NCBI GenBank assembly: GCA_035515235.1
Contig: DATJBS010000063.1
Location: 1-64,000 of the forward strand
Source of the DNA: JAMLHH01 sp035515235
GTDB taxonomy: Bacteria; Bacteroidota; Bacteroidia; Chitinophagales; JADIYW01
DNA: 64,000 nucleotides
Reading direction: 5' to 3'
Shown here piece after piece: positions 1 to 7,914 of this stretch (positions are counted from its first letter, which is position 1; each line of letters begins with the position of its first letter). The notes below the pieces were generated by a model that worked only from the letters and a program-made list of their open reading frames with translations, had not been told where the DNA came from and did no database searches. The translations under genes and the position numbers were made by a program.

Positions 1-534
1 TTCTAATTGACTTAAATATTCCGAGGTCTTTTCTTCAATATATGCTAAGTGACGTTCCAACTTCTTTGGGCTATAATTATTCTTCTTGCTATTGCTCGCT
101 CTGAATTTTGTACCATCTATCGCTACTACTTCACCGCCGATTAGATCTAGGTCTTTCAAAAACAAAACATATAAACGAAATAAAGATTTGAGTGCAATTG
201 GTTGATCTTTTCTAAAGTCAGCGATCGAATGATAATTAGGAACTAGTTTGCCCAACAGCCAATGAACTTCTACATTACAGCGGCATTCCCGCTCGAGCTT
301 TCTGCTACTGCGAACTCCGTTTAAATAGCCATATAAATACAACTTCAAAAATACTTTAGGTTCAAATGCTGGGCGACCTTCCTCTTTGATGGTTTTGAGT
401 TTAAATCCAAGTTGGACTAAATCTATTTTATCTACAAATGCATCGATAAATCTCACTGGGTGACTCGCTCCTATCCCATCTGAAAGCGTCCCGAAACGCA
501 TCTGATCTCTATCTTCTGCTAAAATATATGCCAT
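1..534 (-). CDS. IS1182-like transposase, N-terminal part only
   Basis: The first 178 codons of a DDE transposase are read leftward from an ATG whose complement is at 532-534; the rest is outside the window. The N-terminal DUF772-like region (MRFGTLSDGIG; VHWLLGKLVPNYHSIADFRK) and the first catalytic aspartate motif (VVAIDGTKFRASNS) are visible. The reading frame is open through the window edge with no stop, so nothing here suggests the copy is dead. It is closely similar to the complete transposase at 1870-3414. Confidence 0.85.
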   Translation of the reverse strand, partial: MAYILAEDRDQMRFGTLSDGIGASHPVRFIDAFVDKIDLVQLGFKLKTIKEEGRPAFEPKVFLKLYLYGYLNGVRSSRKLERECRCNVEVHWLLGKLVPNYHSIADFRKDQPIALKSLFRLYVLFLKDLDLIGGEVVAIDGTKFRASNSKKNNYSPKKLERHLAYIEEKTSEYLSQLE

Positions 535-629
535 GATTATTACTATATTATTTATATAACAAAATACAAATAAATTTATTAATTTTTATGCTTTTATGTA
601 TTAGATTTTATGAGTATTTTCACAGACTG
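1..629 (-). mobile_element. IS1182-like element, copy 1, cut by window start
   Basis: This is the transposase-start end of an insertion sequence whose other end lies before base 1. It aligns without gaps to bases 2881-3509 of the complete copy downstream, with scattered mismatches, so the two are not a very recent duplication. The terminal inverted repeat is at 617-629 (TTTTCACAGACTG). The flank is CCGT then TAGCGG, so the element stops at the same point of a cassette core site as copy 2. Both copies have the same orientation and flank the lipoprotein gene. Confidence 0.85.
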
Positions 630-662
630 CCGTTAGCGGCTATTTTAAAACGACACTCTAAA

Positions 663-1628
663 ATGACAACAAAATATATAAAAATATTTATTACAATTTT
701 GACAATCTCATTTTTGACAAGTTGCAGACAAGGCTACAAAGTTGAAAACGATAAAGTTTACTATGAATATTGGAACGAAGGTAGTGGACAAGGAAAACGC
801 CTAATTGAAAAAGCAGACGCTACGACTTTTCAAACAGTAGAATTTGATTGTGATTGTAGTTTTGATTTTGGCAAAGACAAAAATCATTTATTCATAGACG
901 GAGAACCAATAAACGAAATTGACCCGAAGACCTTTAAATTCATAGGTAATTACATATTTGCCGACAAAGACAATGCGTATTTTTTTGGTTTTTATAACAA
1001 TTTGAACGATTGTGCAATAAAAGGAGTTAATCCTAACCATATTCAACTAATTAAATATCCTTGGGCGAAAGCAGGCAACTTCTTAATTCACGGACACGAC
1101 ACAGTGTATCTTGACGACATTAAAGATTTTGTACCGATTGACGAAGATTGGGGAAAGACAAAAAAACACATAATTAATAACAATCAAATTTTATACGGAG
1201 CAGACGTAGAAACTTTTAAAGTCACAAGTACTTTTCAAGGTAAAGACAAAAGATTCAATTACGAGTTTGGAATTATTAATGAAGATGATTTTAAAAAAGT
1301 AAGTTTCAAAAACTTTGATTTTGCTAATAAAAATTTCTGCCAAACTGAACCGATTGTATTCATTGATGTTTATGACAGTTTAGTTTCATATAACGAAGAC
1401 AAAAACAAACCTATTAAAGTTGTTGAAAAACTTAATCAAATGGGATTCACTTTAAATGACACAAATTATTTAGATTGGGGTGGAGAATCAAAAATTATTA
1501 GAGCTTCTATGACAGGTAATAAATGTAATTGTATTGTTGAAAAACTTTATCGTTACGATTATGGAAAACCATCTGAAACAAAAAATATATTTAAAGTGAC
1601 AGAAAGAATATACTGTGAATCAAAGTAA
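663..1628 (+). CDS. Lipoprotein with DKNYY-like repeats (cassette A)
   Basis: A 321-residue predicted lipoprotein. The open frame extends up to 588, but the ATG at 663 gives a clean lipoprotein signal (MTTKYIKIFITILTISFLTSC, lipobox Cys 21), and the upstream codons lie in the IS end and cassette border. The mature part has short repeated blocks such as FADKDNAYFFG that resemble DKNYY-type repeats; no enzymatic motif is visible. It is the only gene in a segment bounded by GTTAGCGGC at 632-640 and GCCGCTAAC at 1653-1661, with an IS copy on each side. Probably exposed at the outer membrane or periplasm; function unknown. The DKNYY assignment is from pattern recognition only. Confidence 0.72.
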   Translation: MTTKYIKIFITILTISFLTSCRQGYKVENDKVYYEYWNEGSGQGKRLIEKADATTFQTVEFDCDCSFDFGKDKNHLFIDGEPINEIDPKTFKFIGNYIFADKDNAYFFGFYNNLNDCAIKGVNPNHIQLIKYPWAKAGNFLIHGHDTVYLDDIKDFVPIDEDWGKTKKHIINNNQILYGADVETFKVTSTFQGKDKRFNYEFGIINEDDFKKVSFKNFDFANKNFCQTEPIVFIDVYDSLVSYNEDKNKPIKVVEKLNQMGFTLNDTNYLDWGGESKIIRASMTGNKCNCIVEKLYRYDYGKPSETKNIFKVTERIYCESK

Positions 1629-1652
1629 AATAGAAATATAGAACAAAAAACA

Positions 1653-1781
1653 GCCGCTAACAGCACATTTGCAATAGGCGGGGTTTCGTGCTCCGCAGAC
1701 AGTATTGTGGTTACAGAAAGTGTAGTGCTCCGAATGAACATTTGTGCTGAAAAGCCCGCCCATCGCAAATCTGCAAAACGT
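1653..1781. repeat. attC-like palindromic site 1, split by IS copy 2
   Basis: Starts with GCCGCTAAC and continues as an imperfect palindrome: arm 1663-1682 (GCACATTTGCAATAGGCGGG) pairs with arm 1755-1774, about 17 of 20 positions matching after inversion. The site would end with ACGTTAGCGGA, but the IS copy at 1782-3509 sits in it, so the last bases (TAGCGGA) are at 3514-3520. With the IS and its ACGT duplication removed the site is about 135 bp. Resembles an integron attC in layout (core, long arm, loop, arm, inverse core), though the core does not fit GTTRRRY. Confidence 0.65.
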
Positions 1782-3509
1782 CAGGCTGTGAAAAAACTCA
1801 AAACCTTCAAAATATCAACTCTTAATTTCATTCTACAAGCCCATATCTCCATTTAAACAAGTCCTGTTTTTAAGCAGCAAACTGATGGGCTTTTAATAAA
1901 ATAGTCTCATTTCGAAGATATATCAGTCGGTTTTTAGTAAAAAGAGTTACACTCTTGTAGTCTGGTGACCAATCTTTCAGTTTTGCTATTAACTGAGCTA
2001 TTCCAAGGATATTCATGCTCCGTTTCATATTGTAAACCGTCATCACCAGCGACATTTCGCCATCTACTTTTTCTATTGTCCGCAGATTGGTATAATGCAT
2101 ATTCCACTGACGCTTGATCGTGCCAAATATATGCTCGTTGACCTCCTGTCGCTTGCGATATAATTGTGCATTTTGTTGATATAACTTGGCATTCTTCTCC
2201 ACCGATTCAGCATATTCGCTCCTATCAATCTCTCTGCCTCCATTGACTCTGCCGGTACACAAGCTTCTGACTGCACAGTCTTTACATTTACTGGTGCGAT
2301 ATTTCTTAAACTGATAACTATCTCTTTCTCTGGTCTTTTTGTGCCAAGTGCCTGTTGTCTTCAAGGTTTCTCCTGCAGGACATAAATACGTATCGGTTTC
2401 CGATTGATAGATAAATTGACTGACCATATATTCTGCTGTAGTGCCATGTTTGTTGCTGTTTACTAGCGTCGGTGTGGCTACGATTGTCTCAATATTTTCT
2501 TTCTGAATCGTTTGAAGTTCTCTGCCATTATGATAGCCCTTATCCGCTAATACTGTGAACTTATCGAGCTTTAAGTTCCTCTTCGTTTCCAATGCAATTT
2601 TGCTTAATGCATTGCGGTCATTGCGGTTGATCGTATGAGTAGCCACCACTAATTTATGTTTCTCATCCACAGATGCCTGTTGATTATAGCCTATTTCTAC
2701 TACTTGTCCTTGTACTAGTAATGCCCTAGCATCTGGGTCAGTGGTGCTGATTTGTGGTTCTCCACTTGCCTCCAATTCTTGCTGTAGAGCTTCGTATTTT
2801 AGCTGATGCTTTTTGAGGCGATCCAGTTTCTCTTGGATACCTGAGAGCTCATTTTTATTACCCTCCTTGGCATCTTGCTCTTCTAATTGATTTAAATATT
2901 CCGAGGTCTTCTCCTCAATATATGCTAAGTGACGCTCCAACTTTTTTGCGCTATAATTATTCTTCTTGCTATTGCTTGCTCTGAATTTTGTACCATCTAT
3001 CGCTACTACTTCACCGCCGATTAGATCTAGGTCTTTCAAAAACAAAACATACAATTTAAAAAGAGATTTGAGCGCAGATGGTTGATCTTTTCTAAAATCA
3101 GCGATCGAATGATAATTAGGAACTAGCTTGCCCAACAACCAATGAACTTCTACATTACAACGGCATTCTCGCTCGAGCTTTCTACTACTGCGAACTCCAT
3201 TTAAATAGCCATATAAATACAACTTCAAAAATACTTTGGGTTCAAATGCAGGGCGACCTTCCTCTTTGATAGGCTTGACGTTAAATCCAAGTTGAACTAA
3301 ATCTATCTTATCTACAAATGCATCGATAAATCTCACTGGATGATTCACTCCTATCCCATCTGAGAGCGTCCCGAAACGCATCTGTTCTCTATCTTCTGCT
3401 ACAATGTATGCCATTATTATTACTATATTATTTATATAACAAAATACAAATGAATTTATTAACTTTTATAGTTTTTGTTATCTATTTTTATTAGTATTTT
3501 CACAGACTG
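1782..3509 (-). mobile_element. Complete IS1182-like element, copy 2 (1,728 bp)
   Basis: Terminal inverted repeats are CAGGCTGTGAAAA at 1782-1794 and its inverse TTTTCACAGACTG at 3497-3509, one mismatch in 13. The flanks are ACGT at 1778-1781 and ACGT at 3510-3513, read as a 4-bp target duplication. It carries one transposase gene on the minus strand. Removing it restores a continuous core AAAACGTTAGCGGAAA, which shows that the cassette site was the target. Confidence 0.9.
1870..3414 (-). CDS. IS1182-like DDE transposase, full length
   Basis: A 514-residue transposase that moves the surrounding element by cut-and-paste DNA strand transfer. Visible parts: N-terminal DUF772-like region; first catalytic Asp in VVAIDGTKFRAS (about residue 140); a variable coiled region rich in Lys and Glu; second Asp in VLADKGYHNGRELQ; a cysteine pair region (CPAGETL and CKDCAVRSLC) that looks metal-binding; and the last acidic residue in RQEVNEHIFGTIKRQW. 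Length and motif order suit the IS1182 family. The frame is intact, so the copy may be active. Confidence 0.93.
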   Translation of the reverse strand: MAYIVAEDREQMRFGTLSDGIGVNHPVRFIDAFVDKIDLVQLGFNVKPIKEEGRPAFEPKVFLKLYLYGYLNGVRSSRKLERECRCNVEVHWLLGKLVPNYHSIADFRKDQPSALKSLFKLYVLFLKDLDLIGGEVVAIDGTKFRASNSKKNNYSAKKLERHLAYIEEKTSEYLNQLEEQDAKEGNKNELSGIQEKLDRLKKHQLKYEALQQELEASGEPQISTTDPDARALLVQGQVVEIGYNQQASVDEKHKLVVATHTINRNDRNALSKIALETKRNLKLDKFTVLADKGYHNGRELQTIQKENIETIVATPTLVNSNKHGTTAEYMVSQFIYQSETDTYLCPAGETLKTTGTWHKKTRERDSYQFKKYRTSKCKDCAVRSLCTGRVNGGREIDRSEYAESVEKNAKLYQQNAQLYRKRQEVNEHIFGTIKRQWNMHYTNLRTIEKVDGEMSLVMTVYNMKRSMNILGIAQLIAKLKDWSPDYKSVTLFTKNRLIYLRNETILLKAHQFAA

Positions 3510-3572
3510 ACGTTAGCGGAAACCCTAAAACCCCAAAACATATCATTCTCCAAATTCAACTATACATTTTGT

Positions 3573-3580
3573 TACCTTTG
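3573..3580 (+). promoter_or_regulatory. TAnnTTTG -7 element before araC-type gene
   Basis: TACCTTTG lies 5 bases before the ATG at 3586 and matches the Bacteroidota -7 consensus TAnnTTTG. No clear -33 TTTG at about 19 bases further up. If used, the transcript would start almost at the start codon, giving a leaderless or nearly leaderless mRNA. It lies just inside the border of cassette B. Confidence 0.5.
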
Positions 3581-3585
3581 AAACC

Positions 3586-4416
3586 ATGAACCAACTCTTT
3601 AATATATTCAGAATTGATACAGCAAAGGCAAACGATATTGCATCTATGCCCGACGAGCCTCATATTCACGATTTTGAAGAGTTGATTGTGGGAGTGATAG
3701 GTGAACTGGAACATTTTATTGATTTTAAATCATACACCATCAAAGCTCCTTTGATTAGCTTTATTGCAAAGGGGAAAGCACATCGTATTGTTACTAAACT
3801 ACAGAATGGCAATTTCGATATGTGGGTATTGCGTTTCAAAAGCGAACTTATTGCCGAAACCACATTTCAACTATATAGCAGTTTCCACAACAACGCCAAT
3901 CAGGTATTGCAAACTGGAGCATGTTTTAACCGGCTAAGCACCATTTGTGAAATTATTGACCAGGAGATGAAACAGCCTTTGCCCGACTTATCTATTGTAA
4001 GGCATCTGCTAAGCGCCCTGTTTATTATGATTGAATCGGAAAGAAAAAAACTTGCAACGCATGAAAACAATGGCCATTCAGCACATAATGAAACCTTTAT
4101 CAACTTCTTGAAAATATTGGAAGAAAATTATCGACGACCGATGGGCGTGGAGTTTTATGCTGAAAAATTATTCATGTCATCGCGAAACCTGAACCAGATT
4201 TGCCAAAGAATTATGAACCAAAGTGTGTCGGAAATAATTGAAACCCGAAAACTTACCGAAGCCAAAAACCTGCTTGCGAGCACCAGTAAATCAATTTCCG
4301 AAATTGGTTATGAGTTAGGTTACAACGAGAAATCATACTTTTCCAACGTTTTTAAAAAGAAATCGGGGCAAACGCCATCCGAGTTTCGCGATGAGATGCA
4401 AAACCTTATTGCATAA
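3586..4416 (+). CDS. AraC-family transcriptional regulator
   Basis: A 276-residue regulator with an N-terminal cupin-like sensing region (about 20-150) and a C-terminal AraC double helix-turn-helix (about 180-270; SISEIGYELGYNEKSYFSNVFKKKSGQTPSEFR is its second half, cited by position 243-270). First gene of cassette B, ahead of a same-strand run of redox and detoxification genes, so it probably controls that run. The effector is unknown. Confidence 0.85.
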   Translation: MNQLFNIFRIDTAKANDIASMPDEPHIHDFEELIVGVIGELEHFIDFKSYTIKAPLISFIAKGKAHRIVTKLQNGNFDMWVLRFKSELIAETTFQLYSSFHNNANQVLQTGACFNRLSTICEIIDQEMKQPLPDLSIVRHLLSALFIMIESERKKLATHENNGHSAHNETFINFLKILEENYRRPMGVEFYAEKLFMSSRNLNQICQRIMNQSVSEIIETRKLTEAKNLLASTSKSISEIGYELGYNEKSYFSNVFKKKSGQTPSEFRDEMQNLIA

Positions 4417-4467
4417 TATTACAACCCTTCTTCCGAAAACTATTACCACCCACGTATTGCACCATTG

Positions 4468-4475
4468 TATCTTTG
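4468..4475 (+). promoter_or_regulatory. TAnnTTTG -7 element before YceI gene
   Basis: TATCTTTG matches the Bacteroidota -7 consensus and lies 27 bases before the ATG at 4503. A clear -33 box is not visible. It implies that the genes from 4503 on can be transcribed separately from the AraC-type regulator, which would suit control by that regulator. Confidence 0.5.
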
Positions 4476-4502
4476 TACCATAACAATTTAAACAATTATA
4501 CA

Positions 4503-5045
4503 ATGGAAAATTTAAGCAATAAATCAGCAAAATGGATCCTCGACCCTACACACAGTGAACTTACTTTCAAAGTAAAACACTTAATGATTAGTAACGTAAA
4601 AGGTGAGTTTAAAATTTTTACAGCCGAAATAGATAATGAAGATTTCACAAATGGCACAGTAAAAGTAACCATTGACGCCTCGTCAATATTTACAAACAAC
4701 ACCGACAGGGACAATCACCTGAAAAGTGTCGATTTTTTCGATGTGGAAAACCATCCCGCCATGACTTTCGAAAGTACCAATTTCACTAAAGTTGACGACG
4801 ATGAATATAAACTCAAAGGGTTGCTTACTATTAAAGGCGTAAGCAAAGAAGTATTTCTTGATGTGGAATTTGGAGGCACCAATAAAGACCCTTGGGGAAA
4901 TCTAAAAGCGGGATTTTCGTTTAATGGAAAGATTAACCGTAAAGACTGGGGACTTAATTGGAATGCAGCATTAGAAACCGGTGGGGTGCTGGTGAGCGAT
5001 GAAGTGAAAATTGGTGGCGAGGTTCAATTTGTAAAACAAGCTTAA
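4503..5045 (+). CDS. YceI-family lipocalin-like protein
   Basis: A 180-residue YceI-like protein. Family members form a lipocalin-like barrel that binds isoprenoid-type ligands. Typical stretches are visible: WILDPTHSELTFKVKHLMIS near the N-terminus, a central DRDNHLKSVDFFDVENHP, and FNGKINRKDWGLNWN near the C-terminus. No signal peptide is seen, so this copy is probably cytoplasmic, unlike the periplasmic E. coli YceI. ATG 4503 is preferred over 4473 because the family N-terminus starts there and 4473 falls within the promoter element. Followed 13 bases later by a pirin gene, a pairing that suits stress or detoxification. Confidence 0.88.
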   Translation: MENLSNKSAKWILDPTHSELTFKVKHLMISNVKGEFKIFTAEIDNEDFTNGTVKVTIDASSIFTNNTDRDNHLKSVDFFDVENHPAMTFESTNFTKVDDDEYKLKGLLTIKGVSKEVFLDVEFGGTNKDPWGNLKAGFSFNGKINRKDWGLNWNAALETGGVLVSDEVKIGGEVQFVKQA

Positions 5046-5058
5046 TTAATTACCAATC

Positions 5059-5778
5059 ATGGCTAAAACAGTATTACATAAATCGGCAAGCAGAGGCGAT
5101 GCAGACCACGGATGGTTGCACAGCCATCATACCTTTAGCTTTGCAAACTATTACAACCCTGAGCGAATGCACTTTGGTGCCCTCAGGGTGTTGAACGACG
5201 ATTTTGTGGCCGCGGGAATGGGCTTTGGAACCCATCCGCACGACAATATGGAAATTGTATCCATTCCGCTGGAAGGCGACCTGGAGCACAAGGACAGCAT
5301 GGGCAACGTGTCGGTAATTAAACATGGCGACGTGCAGGTGATGAGCGCAGGTACCGGAATTACACACAGCGAATACAATAAGAATAAAGACAAGCCTGTG
5401 AAATTTCTGCAAATATGGGTTTTCCCAAACAAGAAAAATGTTACGCCCCGATACGACCAAATTACGCTAGACTTTAAAGACCGTACCAATAAATTTCAGC
5501 AGATTGTTTCGCCCAATAGTAATCAAGACGGCGTTTGGGTACATCAGGATGCTTGGTTTCATCTCGGAACGTTCGATAAAGATTTTTCAGCCGAATATGG
5601 AATAAAGAAAAGCGGAAATGGCGTTTACGCATTCGTTATTAAAGGCGATGTAACCATTAATGGAATATTGCTGAACGAGCGCGACGGACTGGGGATTTGG
5701 GAAACCGATACATTTACTGTAGAAGCGAACTCGCAGGATGCGGAAGTGTTGCTTATGGAAGTACCAATGTATAAATAA
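5059..5778 (+). CDS. Pirin-family bicupin protein
   Basis: A 239-residue pirin (YhhW-like) bicupin. Metal ligands typical of the first cupin are visible in GFGTHPHDNMEIVS (His-x-His) and MSAGTGITHSEYN (His and Glu). Some bacterial pirins have quercetin 2,3-dioxygenase activity; others act on redox or metabolic regulation, so the substrate cannot be fixed here. The coding sequence looks GC-richer than the genes in the rest of the window, which suits acquisition by transfer. Lies between the YceI and disulfide-oxidoreductase genes with short gaps. Confidence 0.88.
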   Translation: MAKTVLHKSASRGDADHGWLHSHHTFSFANYYNPERMHFGALRVLNDDFVAAGMGFGTHPHDNMEIVSIPLEGDLEHKDSMGNVSVIKHGDVQVMSAGTGITHSEYNKNKDKPVKFLQIWVFPNKKNVTPRYDQITLDFKDRTNKFQQIVSPNSNQDGVWVHQDAWFHLGTFDKDFSAEYGIKKSGNGVYAFVIKGDVTINGILLNERDGLGIWETDTFTVEANSQDAEVLLMEVPMYK

Positions 5779-5790
5779 AACTTCTAAAAC

Positions 5791-6804
5791 ATGAAGTTGG
5801 CAATTATAACATTGGTAGCAATTCTGGCTTTTACCAGTGCAAGTTGCCAATCAAAAAACACAAATAATATGACAAATAATAATAATAATACCATGTTGTG
5901 CGACTTAGAAACAGGCATGTGTGAAATGCCTGCAGATAAAAGCGACACAACGCTGACCAGTGATATTCACGCTGAAAAAAAACAAGTGAAAACCATTTAC
6001 TATACCGACCCTATTTGCTCATCTTGTGGGGGTATAGAGCCGCAATTGCGCAAACTAAAGCTGGAATACGGCAATACCGTTGAAATTGAATACAGAATGG
6101 GCGGTTTATTGCCCGATTGGAGTTACAACGGGGGCGGTATAAGCAAGCCTTCTGACGTTGCTCATCATTGGGATGAAGCAAGTGTTTATTACGACATGCC
6201 CATTGATGGCGATATCTGGTTGGAAGACCCTTTGAGTTCTTCCTATCCCCCCTCAATAGCTTTTAAAGCTGCTCAAATGCAGAACAATGAAAAAGCAATA
6301 TCCTTTCTCCGTGAAATCAGAGAAATGGTCTTTTTAGAGAAAAAAAATATCGCAAAATGGGAGCATTTAGAAGCCGCTGCAAAAAAGGTAGGGCTAGATG
6401 TAAACCAATTTAATACCGATTTTAATGGCAAAGCAAAAGAGCTTTTTAATGAAGATTTGAAATTAGGCAAAGAGCTGAAAGTAAGAGGTTTCCCTAAACT
6501 ATTTTTCATGAACAACGAAGGAGAAAGCACATTTGTATATGGTTCAAAACCCTATTCAGCGTTTGAAAATGCCGTTCTAAAATTAGCACCAACTGCTACA
6601 AAAAGCGAATACAGCAAAAACTGGGAGGCATTATTCGCAAATTATCAAACGCTTACTGCAAATGAATTTTCAGTATTGTCAGAAATCTCAAGAGATGAAA
6701 GCGAAAAATTGCTTGAAGAGCTTACTGCGAAAGAAAAATTGGTTAAACAAACAACAAAGAATGGAGCAATCTGGAAAACAAATAAACTCAAAACAAATGA
6801 TTAA
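5791..6804 (+). CDS. DsbA/SpxH-like thioredoxin-fold lipoprotein
   Basis: A 337-residue protein with an N-terminal lipoprotein signal ending in TSASC (Cys 19), then an Asn-rich linker, then a DsbA-like thioredoxin fold. The redox motif is YYTDPICSSCGG (CxxC, about residue 75). The region MGGLLPDWSY and later KVRGFPKLFFMNNEG, with the cis-proline, resemble the DsbA/FrnE/SpxH group. It probably handles disulfides at the cell surface or in the periplasm. Part of the cassette B run; its end overlaps the DoxX gene by 8 bases (ATGATTAA), so translation is probably coupled. Confidence 0.78.
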   Translation: MKLAIITLVAILAFTSASCQSKNTNNMTNNNNNTMLCDLETGMCEMPADKSDTTLTSDIHAEKKQVKTIYYTDPICSSCGGIEPQLRKLKLEYGNTVEIEYRMGGLLPDWSYNGGGISKPSDVAHHWDEASVYYDMPIDGDIWLEDPLSSSYPPSIAFKAAQMQNNEKAISFLREIREMVFLEKKNIAKWEHLEAAAKKVGLDVNQFNTDFNGKAKELFNEDLKLGKELKVRGFPKLFFMNNEGESTFVYGSKPYSAFENAVLKLAPTATKSEYSKNWEALFANYQTLTANEFSVLSEISRDESEKLLEELTAKEKLVKQTTKNGAIWKTNKLKTND

Positions 6805-7222
6805 AAAAATATTACATACCGGGGGATATAACAATAGCATCGATATTTCATTGTTGCTAATCAGACTTATAGTTGGTGGATTTATGCTTACGCACGGCTT
6901 TGGCAAATTTTTAATGCTCATTGGCGATGGTCCAATTCAATTTGCCGACCCAATAGGAATTGGAACAACAGCGTCGTTGGTTCTTACTGTTTTTGCTGAG
7001 TTTTTTTGTTCCATATTCCTAATATTTGGTGTAGCAACACGTCTTTCGGCCATTCCGTTGCTTATAACTATGCTGGTGGCAGCATTTATAGTTCATGCCA
7101 ACGATGGCTTCGGAAAACAAGAATTAGCGCTACTGTATGCAACAACATATTTAGTATTAGCCATTTCGGGTGCAGGTAAATTTTCAGTTGATAAATGGAT
7201 TTATGATAGATTAAGGAATTAG
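6797..7222 (+). CDS. DoxX-family membrane protein
   Basis: A 141-residue integral membrane protein with about four hydrophobic helices and the DoxX-type start LLIRLIVGGFMLTHGFGKF. The open frame begins at 6662, but the ATG at 6797 matches the family N-terminus and overlaps the upstream stop codon by 8 bases. DoxX proteins are linked to thiol and oxidative-stress control in other bacteria; here the neighbouring CxxC lipoprotein and pirin support a redox role. The exact function is unknown. Confidence 0.83.
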   Translation: MIKKILHTGGYNNSIDISLLLIRLIVGGFMLTHGFGKFLMLIGDGPIQFADPIGIGTTASLVLTVFAEFFCSIFLIFGVATRLSAIPLLITMLVAAFIVHANDGFGKQELALLYATTYLVLAISGAGKFSVDKWIYDRLRN

Positions 7223-7243
7223 TAAAAAAATCACAGAATAAAG

Positions 7244-7522
7244 ATGGAAATTCTACACAATGATGATGGAAAAAAAGGGGCATTTTTTGTAAAACATGAA
7301 AATAAAATACTTGCTGAAATGACTTATGTATGGGCAGGCCCAGCGAGAATCATAATTGACCACACAGATGTAAACGAAACTTTAAAAGGCAAAGGTATTG
7401 GCAAGCAAATGGTAGCAAAAGCAGTTTTATTTGCAAGAGAAAAAGCAATAAATATTTTACCCTTATGCCCATTTGCGAAAAGTGTATTTGATAAGGTAAA
7501 AGAATATAATGATGTGCTTTAA
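7244..7522 (+). CDS. YjdJ-type small GNAT-like acetyltransferase
   Basis: A 92-residue protein of the short GNAT-like group (Acetyltransf_CG, E. coli YjdJ). Visible: strand pattern ILAEMTYVWAGPARIIIDHT, then the acetyl-CoA loop LKGKGIGKQMVAKAV, and PLCPFAKSVF near the C-terminus, all typical. Substrate unknown. Followed 12 bases later by a YjdI-type ferredoxin-like gene, the same pairing as yjdI-yjdJ in E. coli, though in reverse order. Confidence 0.82.
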   Translation: MEILHNDDGKKGAFFVKHENKILAEMTYVWAGPARIIIDHTDVNETLKGKGIGKQMVAKAVLFAREKAINILPLCPFAKSVFDKVKEYNDVL

Positions 7523-7534
7523 AATCTAAAAATC

Positions 7535-7765
7535 ATGGATAAAAACAACATTACAAAAAATTATTCCAACGATGAGATAGCCGTTGTGTGGCAGTCAGGT
7601 AAGTGCATACATTCAGGTAATTGTGTGCGAAATTTATCGAAAGTTTTCAATCCTAGTGAAAAACCCTGGATAAAAATGAATAATGCAACAACCTCGGAAA
7701 TCATATCTGCCGTTGAAAAATGTCCTTCGGGAGCTTTATCCTATTTTCACAATAAAGAAAAATGA
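7535..7765 (+). CDS. YjdI-type divergent 4Fe-4S mono-cluster protein
   Basis: A 76-residue protein of the Fer4_19 (YjdI) family. Cysteines in GKCIHSGNCVRNL and EKCPSGAL are in the spacing expected for a divergent single-cluster ferredoxin. Probably a small electron carrier or cluster-bearing partner of the adjacent GNAT-like protein. The last four bases (ATGA, 7762-7765) also hold the start codon of the interrupted N-terminus of the dioxygenase gene. Confidence 0.82.
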   Translation: MDKNNITKNYSNDEIAVVWQSGKCIHSGNCVRNLSKVFNPSEKPWIKMNNATTSEIISAVEKCPSGALSYFHNKEK

Positions 7766-7833
7766 AACGAATACAATTTATAAAACGATTGTCAATTTTG
7801 CCACTAGCAGGAGGAATTATGAAACGAGCATGA
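7762..7833 (+). pseudogene. Detached N-terminal leader of the dioxygenase gene
   Basis: ATG at 7762 opens a 23-codon frame (MKRIQFIKRLSILPLAGGIM then KRA and stop). Joining its ATGAAAC at 7819-7825 to the ATGAAAC at 7908-7914 would give an uninterrupted frame reading LAGGIMKLNALNKITAPF, which looks like the natural N-terminus of this dioxygenase family in Bacteroidota. The 89 bases between break the frame. The start overlaps the upstream stop in ATGA fashion, showing the original translational coupling. Confidence 0.6.
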
Positions 7834-7914
7834 TTCGTTAATCACAAACACGGATGAAAATTCATATTGCGAGTTCCATCCGGCCATTAAAAACAAATTA
7901 TTTCCGGATGAAAC
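7819..7914. repeat. 89-bp insertion bounded by ATGAAAC direct repeats
   Basis: ATGAAAC occurs at 7819-7825 and 7908-7914. The 82 bases between separate the leader and body of the dioxygenase gene. Inside, CGGATGAAA at 7852-7860 and CGGATGAAA at 7906-7914 are direct repeats, and TTCCATCCGG near 7874-7883 is an imperfect inverse of them. It has the look of a tiny palindromic element or a repair insertion. Confidence 0.5.

Noticed and set aside
588..662. Upstream extension of the lipoprotein gene
   Set aside because: It lies in the IS end and cassette border, and removes the N-terminal position of the lipoprotein signal that starts at 663.
1559..1768. 69-codon minus-strand frame across the attC-like site
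   Set aside because: It crosses the lipoprotein stop and the palindrome, has no family resemblance, and the plus-strand gene explains the coding part.
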